Assembly: GCA_965216645.1 (NCBI GenBank)
Contig: CBDCGJ010000008.1
Coordinates: 25,212 to 89,211, forward strand
Length of the DNA: 64,000 nt
Reading direction: 5' to 3'
Origin: CBDCGJ01 sp965216645
GTDB taxonomy: Bacteria > Pseudomonadota > Alphaproteobacteria > GCA-2731375
In this document: piece after piece, positions 26,301 to 35,839 of the stretch
Numbering within the stretch: position 1 is the first letter of the stretch
Layout: each line of letters begins with the position of its first letter
Notes under the pieces: generated by a model
The model's database searches: none
What the model was told of the DNA's origin: nothing
What the model saw: the letters and a program-made list of their open reading frames with translations, nothing else
Position numbers and translations under genes: made by a program

Positions 26301-27986
26301 ATGTACGACTTGAAGATTTCAAACGGTAGCATCATTGATGGTACCGGCCGACCGGCTATCGAAGGCAGCTTAGGTATCAAGGACGGTAAAATTGTCGCCA
26401 TGGGCGAGGCACCGGACACCGCCAGCCGGGAAATTGATGCTGATGGCCAAGTGATCTGTCCGGGATTTGTTGACATCCATACCCATTACGATGCTCAAGT
26501 TCTTTGGGACCGTAACTTAACCATCTCACCATGGCATGGCGTAACCACAGTGGTGATCGGTAACTGCGGGTTTGGTGTCGCGCCAACACGGTCGGGGCAC
26601 CGCGAAATGATCATGCGGACCCTGGAAAAAGTTGAAGGCATGAGTGTCGATGCCTTAAAGACCGGACTTGGCGAGACGTGGCCTTTTGAAACCTTTCCAG
26701 AATATCTCGACACGATCGAAAAGTTGGGACCATCCATCAATGTTGGCGTGTTGCTGGGACATACCCCTTTGCGGACTTACGTAATGGGAGAAGCTGCCAC
26801 CGAGAGAGCCGCAACGGATGAAGAATTGGCTGAAATGTGCGACCTGCTTGCCGATGGCATTGAAGCGGGAGCTTTGGGATTCGCAACATCAAAAGCAAGC
26901 ACCCACGTCGGCTACCAAGGCCGGCCTGTGCCAAGCCGGGCCGCAGAGGTGGATGAAATTTTCGCCCTTTGCGACGTGTTGGGTCAGGCAAAAAAAGGTG
27001 TAATCCAAGCCACCGTGGGCCGGGAGTTATTCCTCAAGGAATTTGAGCAAATTGCCAAGCGTACAGGACGCCCTATCACCTGGACGGCTTTACTTGCCGG
27101 ATTGGCACTGGGCAAGGGCGGGCATGAAGAACAACTTGAAGAGTCGAGAGCCCTGAATGACCAAGGCCTGAAAATAAGCCCACAGGTCACACCCCGACCG
27201 TTGAACTTTGAATATCAATTCAAGGAACCTTTTCTGTTTGAAGCGATCTCCTTGTTTAAACCTGTATCGGCGGCGGATTTCGATGGCAAGCGTCGTATAT
27301 ACCAAGACCCGGAGTTCCGCACCGCCTTCAAGGAACGCATGAAGTCGATCCGGCCTTCGTTCCAAAGCGCTTTTGCCATGACGGTAGTTTCCCAATGCGA
27401 CCAGGAGCCGGATTTAGCCGAGCGGCTCTTAAGCGATGTTGCCGCGGAACGCAAAATGCACCCCATTGACCTGGCCCTAGACCTGGCCTTGGCTTCCAAT
27501 CTGGAGGCCCGCTTCCGCATGCCTGTGGCAAACCACAATGAGGACGAGGTTGAGCCGTTGTTGAAAAGCGATTGCACGGTCTTGGGACTGTCTGATGCGG
27601 GCGCCCATGCCAGCCAGTTGTGCGATGCCTGTCAAGGGACATATTTCCTGGGCCGCTGGGTGCGGGAAAAACAAACCTTCAGTATGGAGGAGGCGATCCG
27701 CATGCTGACCTCTCGTACGGCCGAGGTAATGGGTATCACCGACCGCGGCCGATTGGCATTGGGGCAACCCGCTGATGTGGTTGTCCTTGACCCTGACACA
27801 GTGGGCGCAAAACCGTTACAACGGGTCTATGATTTTCCCGCCGGCGCGGACCGCTTGATCAGCGAAGCGATTGGGATCTCCAACGTGATCGTTAATGGCA
27901 CTGTGATCCGAGAACAAGGCGCGGATGCCTTGGCATCTGGCGCGGCACTACCAGGTAAACTTCTACGTGGCGGAGCAGCGGCTTAA
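26301..27986 (+). CDS. Amidohydrolase-3 / N-acyl-D-amino-acid deacylase-like
   Basis: 561 residues. The composite-domain start ISNGSIIDGTGRPAIEGSLGI, the metal-binding HTHYDAQ after CPGFVD, and the C-terminal RGRLALGQPADVVVLDPD are typical of the D-aminoacylase/dihydroorotase-like group. Such genes recur in terpenoid and steroid catabolic clusters without a proven reaction, so a lactone or amide hydrolase role is only possible, not shown. It starts 49 bp after the first amidohydrolase. Confidence 0.8.
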   Translation: MYDLKISNGSIIDGTGRPAIEGSLGIKDGKIVAMGEAPDTASREIDADGQVICPGFVDIHTHYDAQVLWDRNLTISPWHGVTTVVIGNCGFGVAPTRSGHREMIMRTLEKVEGMSVDALKTGLGETWPFETFPEYLDTIEKLGPSINVGVLLGHTPLRTYVMGEAATERAATDEELAEMCDLLADGIEAGALGFATSKASTHVGYQGRPVPSRAAEVDEIFALCDVLGQAKKGVIQATVGRELFLKEFEQIAKRTGRPITWTALLAGLALGKGGHEEQLEESRALNDQGLKISPQVTPRPLNFEYQFKEPFLFEAISLFKPVSAADFDGKRRIYQDPEFRTAFKERMKSIRPSFQSAFAMTVVSQCDQEPDLAERLLSDVAAERKMHPIDLALDLALASNLEARFRMPVANHNEDEVEPLLKSDCTVLGLSDAGAHASQLCDACQGTYFLGRWVREKQTFSMEEAIRMLTSRTAEVMGITDRGRLALGQPADVVVLDPDTVGAKPLQRVYDFPAGADRLISEAIGISNVIVNGTVIREQGADALASGAALPGKLLRGGAAA

Positions 27987-28049
27987 AGCGGCCCAGTTTG
28001 CGAAGGGATCAGTAGCGACAGTTTGAAAGCATCGAAATAGGAACATTCA

Positions 28050-29201
28050 ATGACTTTTGAGTTGAACGAAGATCAACGCCAGATACAAGATTTGATCCGC
28101 CGCGTCGCCCGTGAACGTGTCGCGCCCAGGGCCAACGAAATAGATGCGACCGCCGAATATCCCCACGACATGTTTGAATTGCTAAAGGAGTTGGGTCTTT
28201 TCACCTTGCCGTTTCCGGAACAATTTGGTGGCACTGACAGTATGCTGTCGGCCTGTGTTGCAGTCGAAGAACTGTGCCGGGTTTGTTATAACACAGCCTA
28301 TCTGCTGGTGGTGCAGTGGGTGCCTTTTGGTGCTATCCTGGCAGGAGGAACGAAAGAACAGAAGGCCCGCTATCTACCGGGCTTAGCTAATGGTGATCTA
28401 CGGGCCGCATTTTCCACCACCGAAGCTCAAAGCGGTTCGGATGTTGCAGGAATTATCACCCGGGCAACGAAAGCAGATGGCGGCTATCTGCTGAATGGCG
28501 CGAAAATCTGGTGCACCAATGCGGCAATTGCGGATTTTATCCTGGTTGCGGCCAAGACGGGTGATGGCGAACGCGGTGACATAAACCTGTTCATTGTAGA
28601 AAAAGGCACTGCCGGTTTCGAAGTTGGCCCGGCGGAAAGCAAGATGGGTGCTCGTGGCGTACCCTCCAGTCCGTTGTATTTCGATGACGTATTTTTGCCG
28701 GAACAAAACCGCCTTGGCCCGGAAGGTTTGGGCTGGAAGATTGTTATGGAGGCATTCAACAAATCGCGGCCCATTATTGGTGCCCGTGGGGTCGGCTTGG
28801 CTCAAGGCGCATTGGATCACGCCCTTGCCTTCATCAATGAACGCAAAGCATTTGGTCAAACCATCAGCGACTTCCAGGGAGTGCGTTGGATGCTAGCGGA
28901 TATGGCGACGCAGATCGAGTGTTCCCGGCTATTGGTCTATCGTGCGGCGGCGGCGGCGGATGCTGGCGTGTCTGGCAAAGAGCTGGCTATGATGGCGGCG
29001 ATGGCGAAATTGCAATCCGCCGATACCGCAATGAGTGTTGCGACCGATGCGGTGCAGTTGTTCGGCGCCGCCGGAATTTCTAACGATTCACCCATCAATC
29101 GATACTTCCGCGATGCCAAAGTAATGCAAATTGTTGAAGGCACCAGTCAAATTCAACGCAACATCATATCGCGGCAATTGGTCACTGGAGCGAGAGGATG
29201 A
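28050..29201 (+). CDS. Acyl-CoA dehydrogenase
   Basis: 383 residues with the FAD/substrate signature AAFSTTEAQSGSDVA in the beta domain and the catalytic Glu in IVEGTSQIQR near the C-terminus, as in short/medium-chain enzymes. It would form a 2-enoyl-CoA. It sits between the amidohydrolase and the second BVMO in the same rightward operon. Confidence 0.9.
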   Translation: MTFELNEDQRQIQDLIRRVARERVAPRANEIDATAEYPHDMFELLKELGLFTLPFPEQFGGTDSMLSACVAVEELCRVCYNTAYLLVVQWVPFGAILAGGTKEQKARYLPGLANGDLRAAFSTTEAQSGSDVAGIITRATKADGGYLLNGAKIWCTNAAIADFILVAAKTGDGERGDINLFIVEKGTAGFEVGPAESKMGARGVPSSPLYFDDVFLPEQNRLGPEGLGWKIVMEAFNKSRPIIGARGVGLAQGALDHALAFINERKAFGQTISDFQGVRWMLADMATQIECSRLLVYRAAAAADAGVSGKELAMMAAMAKLQSADTAMSVATDAVQLFGAAGISNDSPINRYFRDAKVMQIVEGTSQIQRNIISRQLVTGARG

Positions 29202-29345
29202 TTCCCGACATGGACCGGAAACTGCCCGCGATTTCGTGGAAAAGTAAATGCTGTGGTTCGATATCAAGACAAGGTTTTCGCCATCTCCACGTTGCTGTCT
29301 GCCGAAACCAAAATTGTTCGTATCCCTTTGAATAAGGTCAACGAA

Positions 29346-30992
29346 ATGTCTAGTTCCCAACAAAAAGAGTATCCGGCAGATAAGTCGACCATAGACCAGT
29401 ACGACGCGATTATCCTTGGCGCTGGTATGTCCGGGATGTATCAACTTTATCTGCTAAGAAAACTTGGGCTTTCGGTGCGGGTCTTCGAAGCCGGAGGCGG
29501 CGTCGGTGGGACCTGGTACTGGAACCGTTACCCGGGAGCGCGGTTCGATTCCGAAAGCTACAGTTATGGCTATTCCTTTTCTGAAGACCTGCTGCAGGAA
29601 TGGGATTGGAGCGAACATTTTTCCGCCCAACCGGAAACGCTGACCTATCTCAACCATGTGGCTGACAAATTTGATCTATGCAAGGACATCCAGTTCAATA
29701 GCCGCGCCAAGGCGGCACGCTTTGATGAAGGCGGTAATTTTTGGGAGGTTGAATTTGAAGATGGCAGTCGTGAACGCGGGCAGTATTTGATTACAGCGAT
29801 TGGTCCCCTTTCCGCGCCGACCATGCCAAATATAGATGGGATCGATGACTTCGAAGGTGAAGCCTATCACACCGGCACTTGGCCGCACGGGCCTGTGAGT
29901 TTTGCGGGCAAACGTGTTGCGGTGATCGGTACTGGTGCGACCGCTGTGCAAGCTATTCAGGAGATTGCCAAGTCCGTTGGCAGATTGACAGTTTTCCAGC
30001 GTACGCCGAATTGGTGCGCGCCGCTGCATAACGCGCCAATTGACGCAAAAACGCAAAAAGAGATCAAGGCGAATTACCCAAAGATATTCGCCCAGTGCCG
30101 GGAAACCCAAACCGGCTTTCTCCATAAGGCCGACCGGCGCAACGCGCTTGAAGTGACGCCTGAGGAGCGGGAGGAGTTCTACGAAAAACTATATGCCTCG
30201 CCAGGTTTTGGTATATGGATCGGCAACTTCCGCGATGTCCTGCTTGATCAGGACGCCAATGATACCATCAGTGAGTTCGTTGCAAACAAGATAAGGTCTC
30301 GCGTCAAAGATCCAAAAACAGCGGAGAAATTAATCCCGACCAACCACGGTTTCGGCACCCGGCGTGTACCGATGGAGACCAACTATTACGAAGTCTACAA
30401 TCAGGACAATGTTGAATTGATCGATATTCGTGAAACACCGATTGAGCGAATAACACCCAATGGCATCAACACCGGCGATCGCGACTTCGAATTCGATATG
30501 ATAATTTACGCCACGGGATTTGACGCCATCACCGGATCTTTCGATCGAATTGATATCCGCGGGCTCGGCGGCCGCTCATTAAAGGAAAAATGGGTGGACG
30601 GTCCGAAAACCTACCTGGGTTTGCAAACCGAAGGTTTTCCGAACATGCTGACACTAGTCGGACCGCATAACTCGGCGACATTCTGCAACATTCCAAGATG
30701 CATTGAACAGAATGTCGAGTGGGTCGCTGATTTGATGCAATATATGCGGGACAATAACCATAAAACCATCATGCCTACGGTGGCTGCGGAAGATGCCTGG
30801 ACCGAACATGTGTATGAGTCTGGCGCGCGCCTGCTGTTCACTAAGGTTGATTCCTGGTTTATGGGTATTAATAGCAATGTTCCGGGCAAGCAAAAACGTA
30901 CCTTCCTGCTTTATGCCGGCGGCGCGCCAGCTTACCGGGAAAGATGTGATGATGTCGCTGCGAATGATTACGCCGGATTTGCCATTTCATAA
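29346..30992 (+). CDS. Baeyer-Villiger monooxygenase (copy 2)
   Basis: 548 residues, clearly homologous to the BVMO at 20678. FAD motif GAGMSG at 25-30, GGTWYWNRYPGARFDSES, the fingerprint F169-x-G-x3-H-x3-W-P (FEGEAYHTGTWP) and the second Rossmann GTGAT are intact. AAGGTC precedes the ATG at 29346, and conservation begins after it. The divergence between the two copies suggests different substrates, for instance successive ketones. Confidence 0.92.
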   Translation: MSSSQQKEYPADKSTIDQYDAIILGAGMSGMYQLYLLRKLGLSVRVFEAGGGVGGTWYWNRYPGARFDSESYSYGYSFSEDLLQEWDWSEHFSAQPETLTYLNHVADKFDLCKDIQFNSRAKAARFDEGGNFWEVEFEDGSRERGQYLITAIGPLSAPTMPNIDGIDDFEGEAYHTGTWPHGPVSFAGKRVAVIGTGATAVQAIQEIAKSVGRLTVFQRTPNWCAPLHNAPIDAKTQKEIKANYPKIFAQCRETQTGFLHKADRRNALEVTPEEREEFYEKLYASPGFGIWIGNFRDVLLDQDANDTISEFVANKIRSRVKDPKTAEKLIPTNHGFGTRRVPMETNYYEVYNQDNVELIDIRETPIERITPNGINTGDRDFEFDMIIYATGFDAITGSFDRIDIRGLGGRSLKEKWVDGPKTYLGLQTEGFPNMLTLVGPHNSATFCNIPRCIEQNVEWVADLMQYMRDNNHKTIMPTVAAEDAWTEHVYESGARLLFTKVDSWFMGINSNVPGKQKRTFLLYAGGAPAYRERCDDVAANDYAGFAIS

Positions 30993-31075
30993 ATCAAAAT
31001 AATTCTAACCTTCGCTGCAACGGTTAAACCGGATCCGGTAGGTCAATTGCAGCGCTGCATAGAAATAGGAAAACA

Positions 31076-31864
31076 ATGACGGAAGATCTCTTGTTTGATA
31101 TTAGCGACAAGGTCGCGACCATCACACTCAATCGCCCGGCGGCGCATAACGCGTTCAGCGATGCAATGTTGATAGCCTGGGCCGAGGCACTTCGCGAATG
31201 CCAGAGCAACGATAATATTAATGCTGTTGTTCTTACTGGTAGCGGCAAGTCCTTTTGTGGTGGCGGAGACATCTCTCAAATGGGATGGGAGTCTGACAAT
31301 CCCGCGCATGAGGTAAAAACCTATCTAAAGACCAGGGTCTATCCAGTTGCCCAAGCCGTACAGGCCTTGGAGAAACCCCTGATTGTTGCCGTAAATGGTG
31401 CAGCCACGGGTGCAGGAATGGATATGTGCCTAATGGGTGACATCCGATTTGCCGGCGAAAGTGCTCGCTTTGCTGAAACTTATGTCAAGGTTGCGCTTGT
31501 GCCAGGTGATGGCGGTGGATTTTTGCTGCCGCGGCTGGTCGGGTTAAGTAAGGCCCTCGAGCTGCTTTGGACGGGGGACTTTATCGACGCTTCCGAAGCA
31601 CTACGCCTCGGTATCGTTTCCAAGGTTATACCCGATGCCGATCTTATGACCGAGACCTATGCCTTTGCTGAACGATTGGCAAATGGCCCCTCGCTTGCTA
31701 TTCGGTTAATAAAAAATACGGTCTATCAATCTTTATCCATGGACCTTAATGGGGCTATGGATCTTGTTTCGTCTCACATGGGTTTATTGGCAGCCACCCG
31801 CGATCATCGCGAAGCTGTTGCGGCATTCACGGAAAAACGACCGCCAAAGTTTGAAGGACAATGA
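31076..31864 (+). CDS. Enoyl-CoA hydratase/isomerase
   Basis: A 262-residue crotonase: SFCGGGDISQMG forms the first oxyanion loop, GAATGAGMDMCLMGDI the second, then KVALVPGDGGGFLLPRLVG. The Glu seen in classical hydratases at the first catalytic position is not evident (MDMCL), so isomerase or another crotonase reaction is possible. It lies 84 bp after the BVMO and 10 bp before the TetR gene. Confidence 0.85.
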   Translation: MTEDLLFDISDKVATITLNRPAAHNAFSDAMLIAWAEALRECQSNDNINAVVLTGSGKSFCGGGDISQMGWESDNPAHEVKTYLKTRVYPVAQAVQALEKPLIVAVNGAATGAGMDMCLMGDIRFAGESARFAETYVKVALVPGDGGGFLLPRLVGLSKALELLWTGDFIDASEALRLGIVSKVIPDADLMTETYAFAERLANGPSLAIRLIKNTVYQSLSMDLNGAMDLVSSHMGLLAATRDHREAVAAFTEKRPPKFEGQ

Positions 31865-31873
31865 GGTAAAATA

Positions 31874-33121
31874 GTGTCTGCAAGTATCAAATTTGCCAGC
31901 TCTCGCGACAGAATACTAACTGTATCAGCACGGTTGTTTCGTGAGCAGGGATATGAGGCCGCAACGCTTCGTGAAATCGCCGAAGGTACGGGCATGAAAT
32001 CCGGCAGCATTTACAATCACTTTACCTCCAAAGACAATATCCTCGACGAAATTCTCGACAAAGGACTCCGCGATATCCACGACGGTGTCCAGGCGGTTAT
32101 CGGCAGAAGTGGGAAAGACGTCAATCATCGGGACAGAATAGGCGCGGCAATAGAGGCGCATCTCAATCTGTTGTTGACACGCAGCGAATTCACCGCTGCT
32201 AACATTCGCATATATGGTCAGTTGCCAGAGGCAATCCGAAACCGACAAAGGCCGTTGCGGCGCGCCTACGCCAAACTTTGGGAGACCATGTTGAGGGACG
32301 CGCAAATGGCCGGTCAACTGCGCGCAGATATTAGGATCAGATTGCTGCGACAGTTTTTGCTCGGGGCCTTGAATTGGACCGTTGAGTGGTTTGACGTGGA
32401 GAAACACTCAGTTGAAGCACTAGTCGATAGTTGCAGAAAAATCATTCTGGATGGAATTTCCACAGGACCGTCGGTCGAAACCTTGAAACTGCGCAAGCCA
32501 AGAGCCAAACCCCTGGAGGAAGCCGGTTTTCGAAAGAGCAAATCGGAGCACACACGGGAAGAAATACTCAAAGCGGCGGCTAGCTTGATTCGCAACCGCG
32601 GATATACCGCCTCGACCTTACGCGATATTGCGGCAGCGAATGGCATGAAAGCCGGCAGTCTATACTATCATTTCAGCTCAAAGGATGAAATCATAGCGGC
32701 AATTCTTGAACGGGGAATGGACGAAGTCAATGGTGCCGTACGGGGCGCGGTGATCGCCGTTGAAGGCGATGGTAATCATCTTGCCAAAATTTCTGCCGCG
32801 GTGCACGCCCATTTGTCTGTCCTGCTGGGCGAAAGCGAATTTATTTCTGCCAATGTTCGCGTGTACAGCCAACTACCACTAGAAATACGTGAGAGCCATC
32901 AACCGTTGCGGCGGGCTTATGCCAAATATTGGGAAGCGCTGCTCGCTGACGCACAAGATGGCGGTCAACTGCGCAAAGACATTCAAATACGGCTGCTGCG
33001 CCAGTTTCTTTTGGGTGCTTTAAACCGGACAGTCGAATGGTTTGATGAGGAACGGCACTCAATTGATGCAGTTTCTACACGCTGCACCAAGCTCATTTTT
33101 GATGGCATTTGCGTGAAATAA
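31874..33121 (+). CDS. Double TetR-family regulator (two complete TetR units fused)
   Basis: 415 residues made of two similar TetR repressors in tandem. HTH 1 (TLREIAEGTGMKSGSIYNHF) is near residue 35 and HTH 2 (TLRDIAAANGMKAGSLYYHF) near 245. Both ligand domains keep LLRQFLLGALN-TVEWFD. One chain could thus form a pseudo-dimer with two non-identical ligand pockets. The GTG start at 31874 has GAGG nine bases upstream. It is the only TetR gene in the window and ends an operon preceded by operator site D, so it is the best candidate for binding the shared 21-nt sites. Confidence 0.85.
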   Translation: MSASIKFASSRDRILTVSARLFREQGYEAATLREIAEGTGMKSGSIYNHFTSKDNILDEILDKGLRDIHDGVQAVIGRSGKDVNHRDRIGAAIEAHLNLLLTRSEFTAANIRIYGQLPEAIRNRQRPLRRAYAKLWETMLRDAQMAGQLRADIRIRLLRQFLLGALNWTVEWFDVEKHSVEALVDSCRKIILDGISTGPSVETLKLRKPRAKPLEEAGFRKSKSEHTREEILKAAASLIRNRGYTASTLRDIAAANGMKAGSLYYHFSSKDEIIAAILERGMDEVNGAVRGAVIAVEGDGNHLAKISAAVHAHLSVLLGESEFISANVRVYSQLPLEIRESHQPLRRAYAKYWEALLADAQDGGQLRKDIQIRLLRQFLLGALNRTVEWFDEERHSIDAVSTRCTKLIFDGICVK

Positions 33122-33208
33122 AACTAAAACATGCCGCAATTTCTTTACCGAATTCCAAAATCGGACAGCGAACAGGTCCTGCAATAACGAATGTGAGGGT
33201 TATCAAAA

Positions 33209-34330
33209 ATGGCAAAACCAATCTTGCACAACCGTTTGTGTGATGAGCTCGGAATAGAATACCCGATCTTTCAAGCTGGTATGGGGGGTCGAAGCAACCC
33301 GACACCGCCCGAGCTTGTTGCCGCGGTCTCTGAAGCCGGTGGCATGGGCGTGTTGGGGGTTGCGGGATTGGAAGCGGATGAAGTTACGCGCCGCATCCGG
33401 GAGGTTCGCAAGCTGACCGGAAAGCCTTTCGGCGTTGATACCTTGTTGCCGGCCAAGCTGGCGACGGCGGCACCTACCAGAAGCGGTGTGCGGGAACAAA
33501 TTGCCCGAGAACACCCAAAACATTTACGGCTCATGGAAGACCTACGCCAGCAATACGATTTGCCGGCGGTACAAGTCGATAACGAGATCGTTGTGGACGT
33601 AGAATTTATGCGCCGTCAACTTGATGCGATCTTGGCGGAGAATGTCCCATTATTTGTTGCGGCCCTGGGCGACCCGGGCATTATTGCTGATAGGGCGAAG
33701 GCCCAAGGCATGAAGCTCATGGGAATTGCCGGAAATGTTCGAAATGCTTACAGGCAGGTCCGCTCCGGCACGGATATTGTGATCGCTGGTGCGGTCGAGG
33801 GTGGCGGGCATGTTGGGCCAATTGCAAGTTTTCCCCTGATACCACAACTCGTCGATGCGGTTGCGCCGGTGCCCGTGGTTGCCGCCGGCGGCATAGCGGA
33901 TGGCCGCGGTGTGGCCGCCGCACTGGCACTTGGTGCTCAAGCAGCTTGGGTTGGTACAGCCTTCTTAGTAGCGGACGAGTGCGGCATTCCGGACTTTCAA
34001 AAGCAGCAATTGATCGATTCCGAAGCCAATGATTTCATTGTTAGTCGTTGTTGGACAGGAAAAACCACGCGCACATTGAACAATCCGGTCACGAAAGCTT
34101 GGACGCAATCGGAACTCGAACCACTGGATGCGCCATTGCAGAAGGTCTTGGTTGAAGATTTCCAGCTTGCGGCCGAGCAACAGGGCCGACTTGATCTGGC
34201 GCTTAATCCCGCCGGACAAATCGGCGGTATGTTGAAAACGCGGAAACCGGCAGAGGAAATTCTGACCGACATGGTTGTCGGTGCGATCGAAGTGTTGAAG
34301 GATCTCGATGCAAACCTGCGGATCGGTTAG
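33209..34330 (+). CDS. Nitronate monooxygenase-like FMN enzyme (copy 1)
   Basis: 373 residues, 2-nitropropane dioxygenase fold: N-terminal GIEYPIFQAGMGG, EGGGHVGPIAS and the FMN-phosphate loop VVAAGGIADGRGVAAAL. Annotated members in catabolic clusters often act as flavin oxidoreductases on CoA thioesters (IpdC in steroid-ring degradation is one) rather than on nitronates. It starts 87 bp after the TetR gene and converges with a thioesterase gene (4-bp overlap). Confidence 0.8.
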   Translation: MAKPILHNRLCDELGIEYPIFQAGMGGRSNPTPPELVAAVSEAGGMGVLGVAGLEADEVTRRIREVRKLTGKPFGVDTLLPAKLATAAPTRSGVREQIAREHPKHLRLMEDLRQQYDLPAVQVDNEIVVDVEFMRRQLDAILAENVPLFVAALGDPGIIADRAKAQGMKLMGIAGNVRNAYRQVRSGTDIVIAGAVEGGGHVGPIASFPLIPQLVDAVAPVPVVAAGGIADGRGVAAALALGAQAAWVGTAFLVADECGIPDFQKQQLIDSEANDFIVSRCWTGKTTRTLNNPVTKAWTQSELEPLDAPLQKVLVEDFQLAAEQQGRLDLALNPAGQIGGMLKTRKPAEEILTDMVVGAIEVLKDLDANLRIG

Positions 34331-34776
34331 GGAGCCAATTCTGCACCGTAATTGATATCTGCGCTTAGCCGAATGCTACTGCGGTGAAATTGGCCTGAGC
34401 CCCAAGCAATTGCCTTGTCCGTTTCGTCATACAATGTTGCTTGGACAAAACATTTTCGGCCAACAAATGGCGAAGATCGAGCGTGCGCACATAGTGTTCC
34501 AGCGCTGGCGGGTGAAACAAATTGTACAGTGAAGTTTGAGGTGACCATGCAGTATTCGGTTTCCAGCGAGTTGGCGGCAAGCATTGCCGAGTTGTCGAGC
34601 GCAAAAAAGTAGACCGCCCCATGGACACCGCCGGCGCCATGATAATGATCGGGCGTGGCGGTGAATGAGACTTTCGCTTCACCCTCCGTCACCGAAATTT
34701 CACAATCAAATCCCTGGACATAGGGCGCCTTTTGCATCATTTGCACAAGGCTCCGATAATGCTGTTCAGTACTCAA
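34327..34776 (-). CDS. PaaI-type hotdog thioesterase
   Basis: 149 residues with one hotdog domain: HGAGGVHGAVYFFALDNSAMLAANS has the active-site helix, followed by VTSNFTVQFVSPASAGTL. It would hydrolyse an aryl- or acyl-CoA. Its start overlaps the stop of the upstream luciferase-like gene (ATGA), so the two are translated together. Confidence 0.8.
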   Translation of the reverse strand: MSTEQHYRSLVQMMQKAPYVQGFDCEISVTEGEAKVSFTATPDHYHGAGGVHGAVYFFALDNSAMLAANSLETEYCMVTSNFTVQFVSPASAGTLCAHARSSPFVGRKCFVQATLYDETDKAIAWGSGQFHRSSIRLSADINYGAELAP

Positions 34777-35801
34777 GATTGCGCCGCCTGTTGAAAATCA
34801 GTTACCAAGGTCTTCCAGTAATCTGTCTTATCGGCAAATTCCAGCGGGTCATAGAGAGCTATCCTGTCCAGCGTACCACGTTTCTTTTGCCAAAGCGCCG
34901 CGCCCAGCTTATCGATCGGCGCGATGACGGCTATTTCTTCCAGCAGGTTATCGGGTATCAAGGCGCCCATTGCTTCAAACTCGCCGGCCCGCGCCAAATG
35001 ACTAAGCCGCCGCCCGGTATCTCCAAAGCCATGATAATCTAACAGAGTTCGATAACTCGGCGTCGAGGCATAAAAGGCAATTTGGCTCCGAACTTTCTCC
35101 GCCATCGCGTCCATTTCTGTCTGGGTTCCGCCAGTGACAACAAACAACGGACAATAAAACACAAGATCCTTCGCCGTCTTGTTACGTAGCCGCGCACCCT
35201 CCTCGATTGCCGGGATAACGACGTCCTGCAAATAACCAACGGAATGCATCGGGTGGACATGAAATCCATCCGCGACCTCGCCCGCCACGCGACACATGCG
35301 CGGATTGACGCCGCCGAGATAAATCGGAATATCCGGGTGTTCTATCGGCCCGGCGTTGAACATCGGATTGATCAACTCAAAACGATAAAATTGTCCTTTG
35401 TAGTTTGGCTTGCAATCAGTCTGGAAGGTGCTCCAGATTGCCCTGATGCATCGAACATAATCCGCCAAACGAGCTGCGGGGTGAGTGAAGTCCATGGAAA
35501 AACGCCGTTCCACATGCGCCCGCACTTGGGTGCCCAGTCCAAGATGAAACCGACCATTGGAAAGCGCTTGCAAATCCCAGGCAACCTGGGCCATGGAAAA
35601 GGGCGAACGCGCAAACGCTACGGCAATGTTGGTACCAATATGCATCTTTTCCGTCGCCGAAGCCGCTAGAGCCAACGGAATGAATGGGTTATGGGTCGAT
35701 TCCAAACTCCAGGCACAGTCAAAGCCGGCAGTCTCGAATGCAGTGGCAGAACACTCCAGTTTGGAAAATTCATCAACCCGAAAGAGCGTATCAAGTTTCA
35801 T
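34773..35801 (-). CDS. Luciferase-like (LLM) oxidoreductase, TIGR03617-like
   Basis: 342 residues of a flavin/F420 TIM-barrel oxidoreductase: AGFDCAWSLESTHNPFIPLALAA, TNIAVAFARSPFSMAQVAWDLQ and GRFHLGLGTQV match the TIGR03617 pattern assigned as F420-dependent. Whether F420 or FMN is used cannot be read from the sequence. The ATG at 35801 follows GAGGAAAGG. It lies in a leftward operon after the broken crotonase. Confidence 0.8.
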   Translation of the reverse strand: MKLDTLFRVDEFSKLECSATAFETAGFDCAWSLESTHNPFIPLALAASATEKMHIGTNIAVAFARSPFSMAQVAWDLQALSNGRFHLGLGTQVRAHVERRFSMDFTHPAARLADYVRCIRAIWSTFQTDCKPNYKGQFYRFELINPMFNAGPIEHPDIPIYLGGVNPRMCRVAGEVADGFHVHPMHSVGYLQDVVIPAIEEGARLRNKTAKDLVFYCPLFVVTGGTQTEMDAMAEKVRSQIAFYASTPSYRTLLDYHGFGDTGRRLSHLARAGEFEAMGALIPDNLLEEIAVIAPIDKLGAALWQKKRGTLDRIALYDPLEFADKTDYWKTLVTDFQQAAQS

Positions 35802-35839
35802 CTTTGTCCTTTCCTCTACCTTATCACTTGTTACCGACC

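Noticed and set aside
31010..31050. Half-site TTCTAAC near the crotonase at 31076
   Set aside because: Only one arm is present and the gene is inside an operon.
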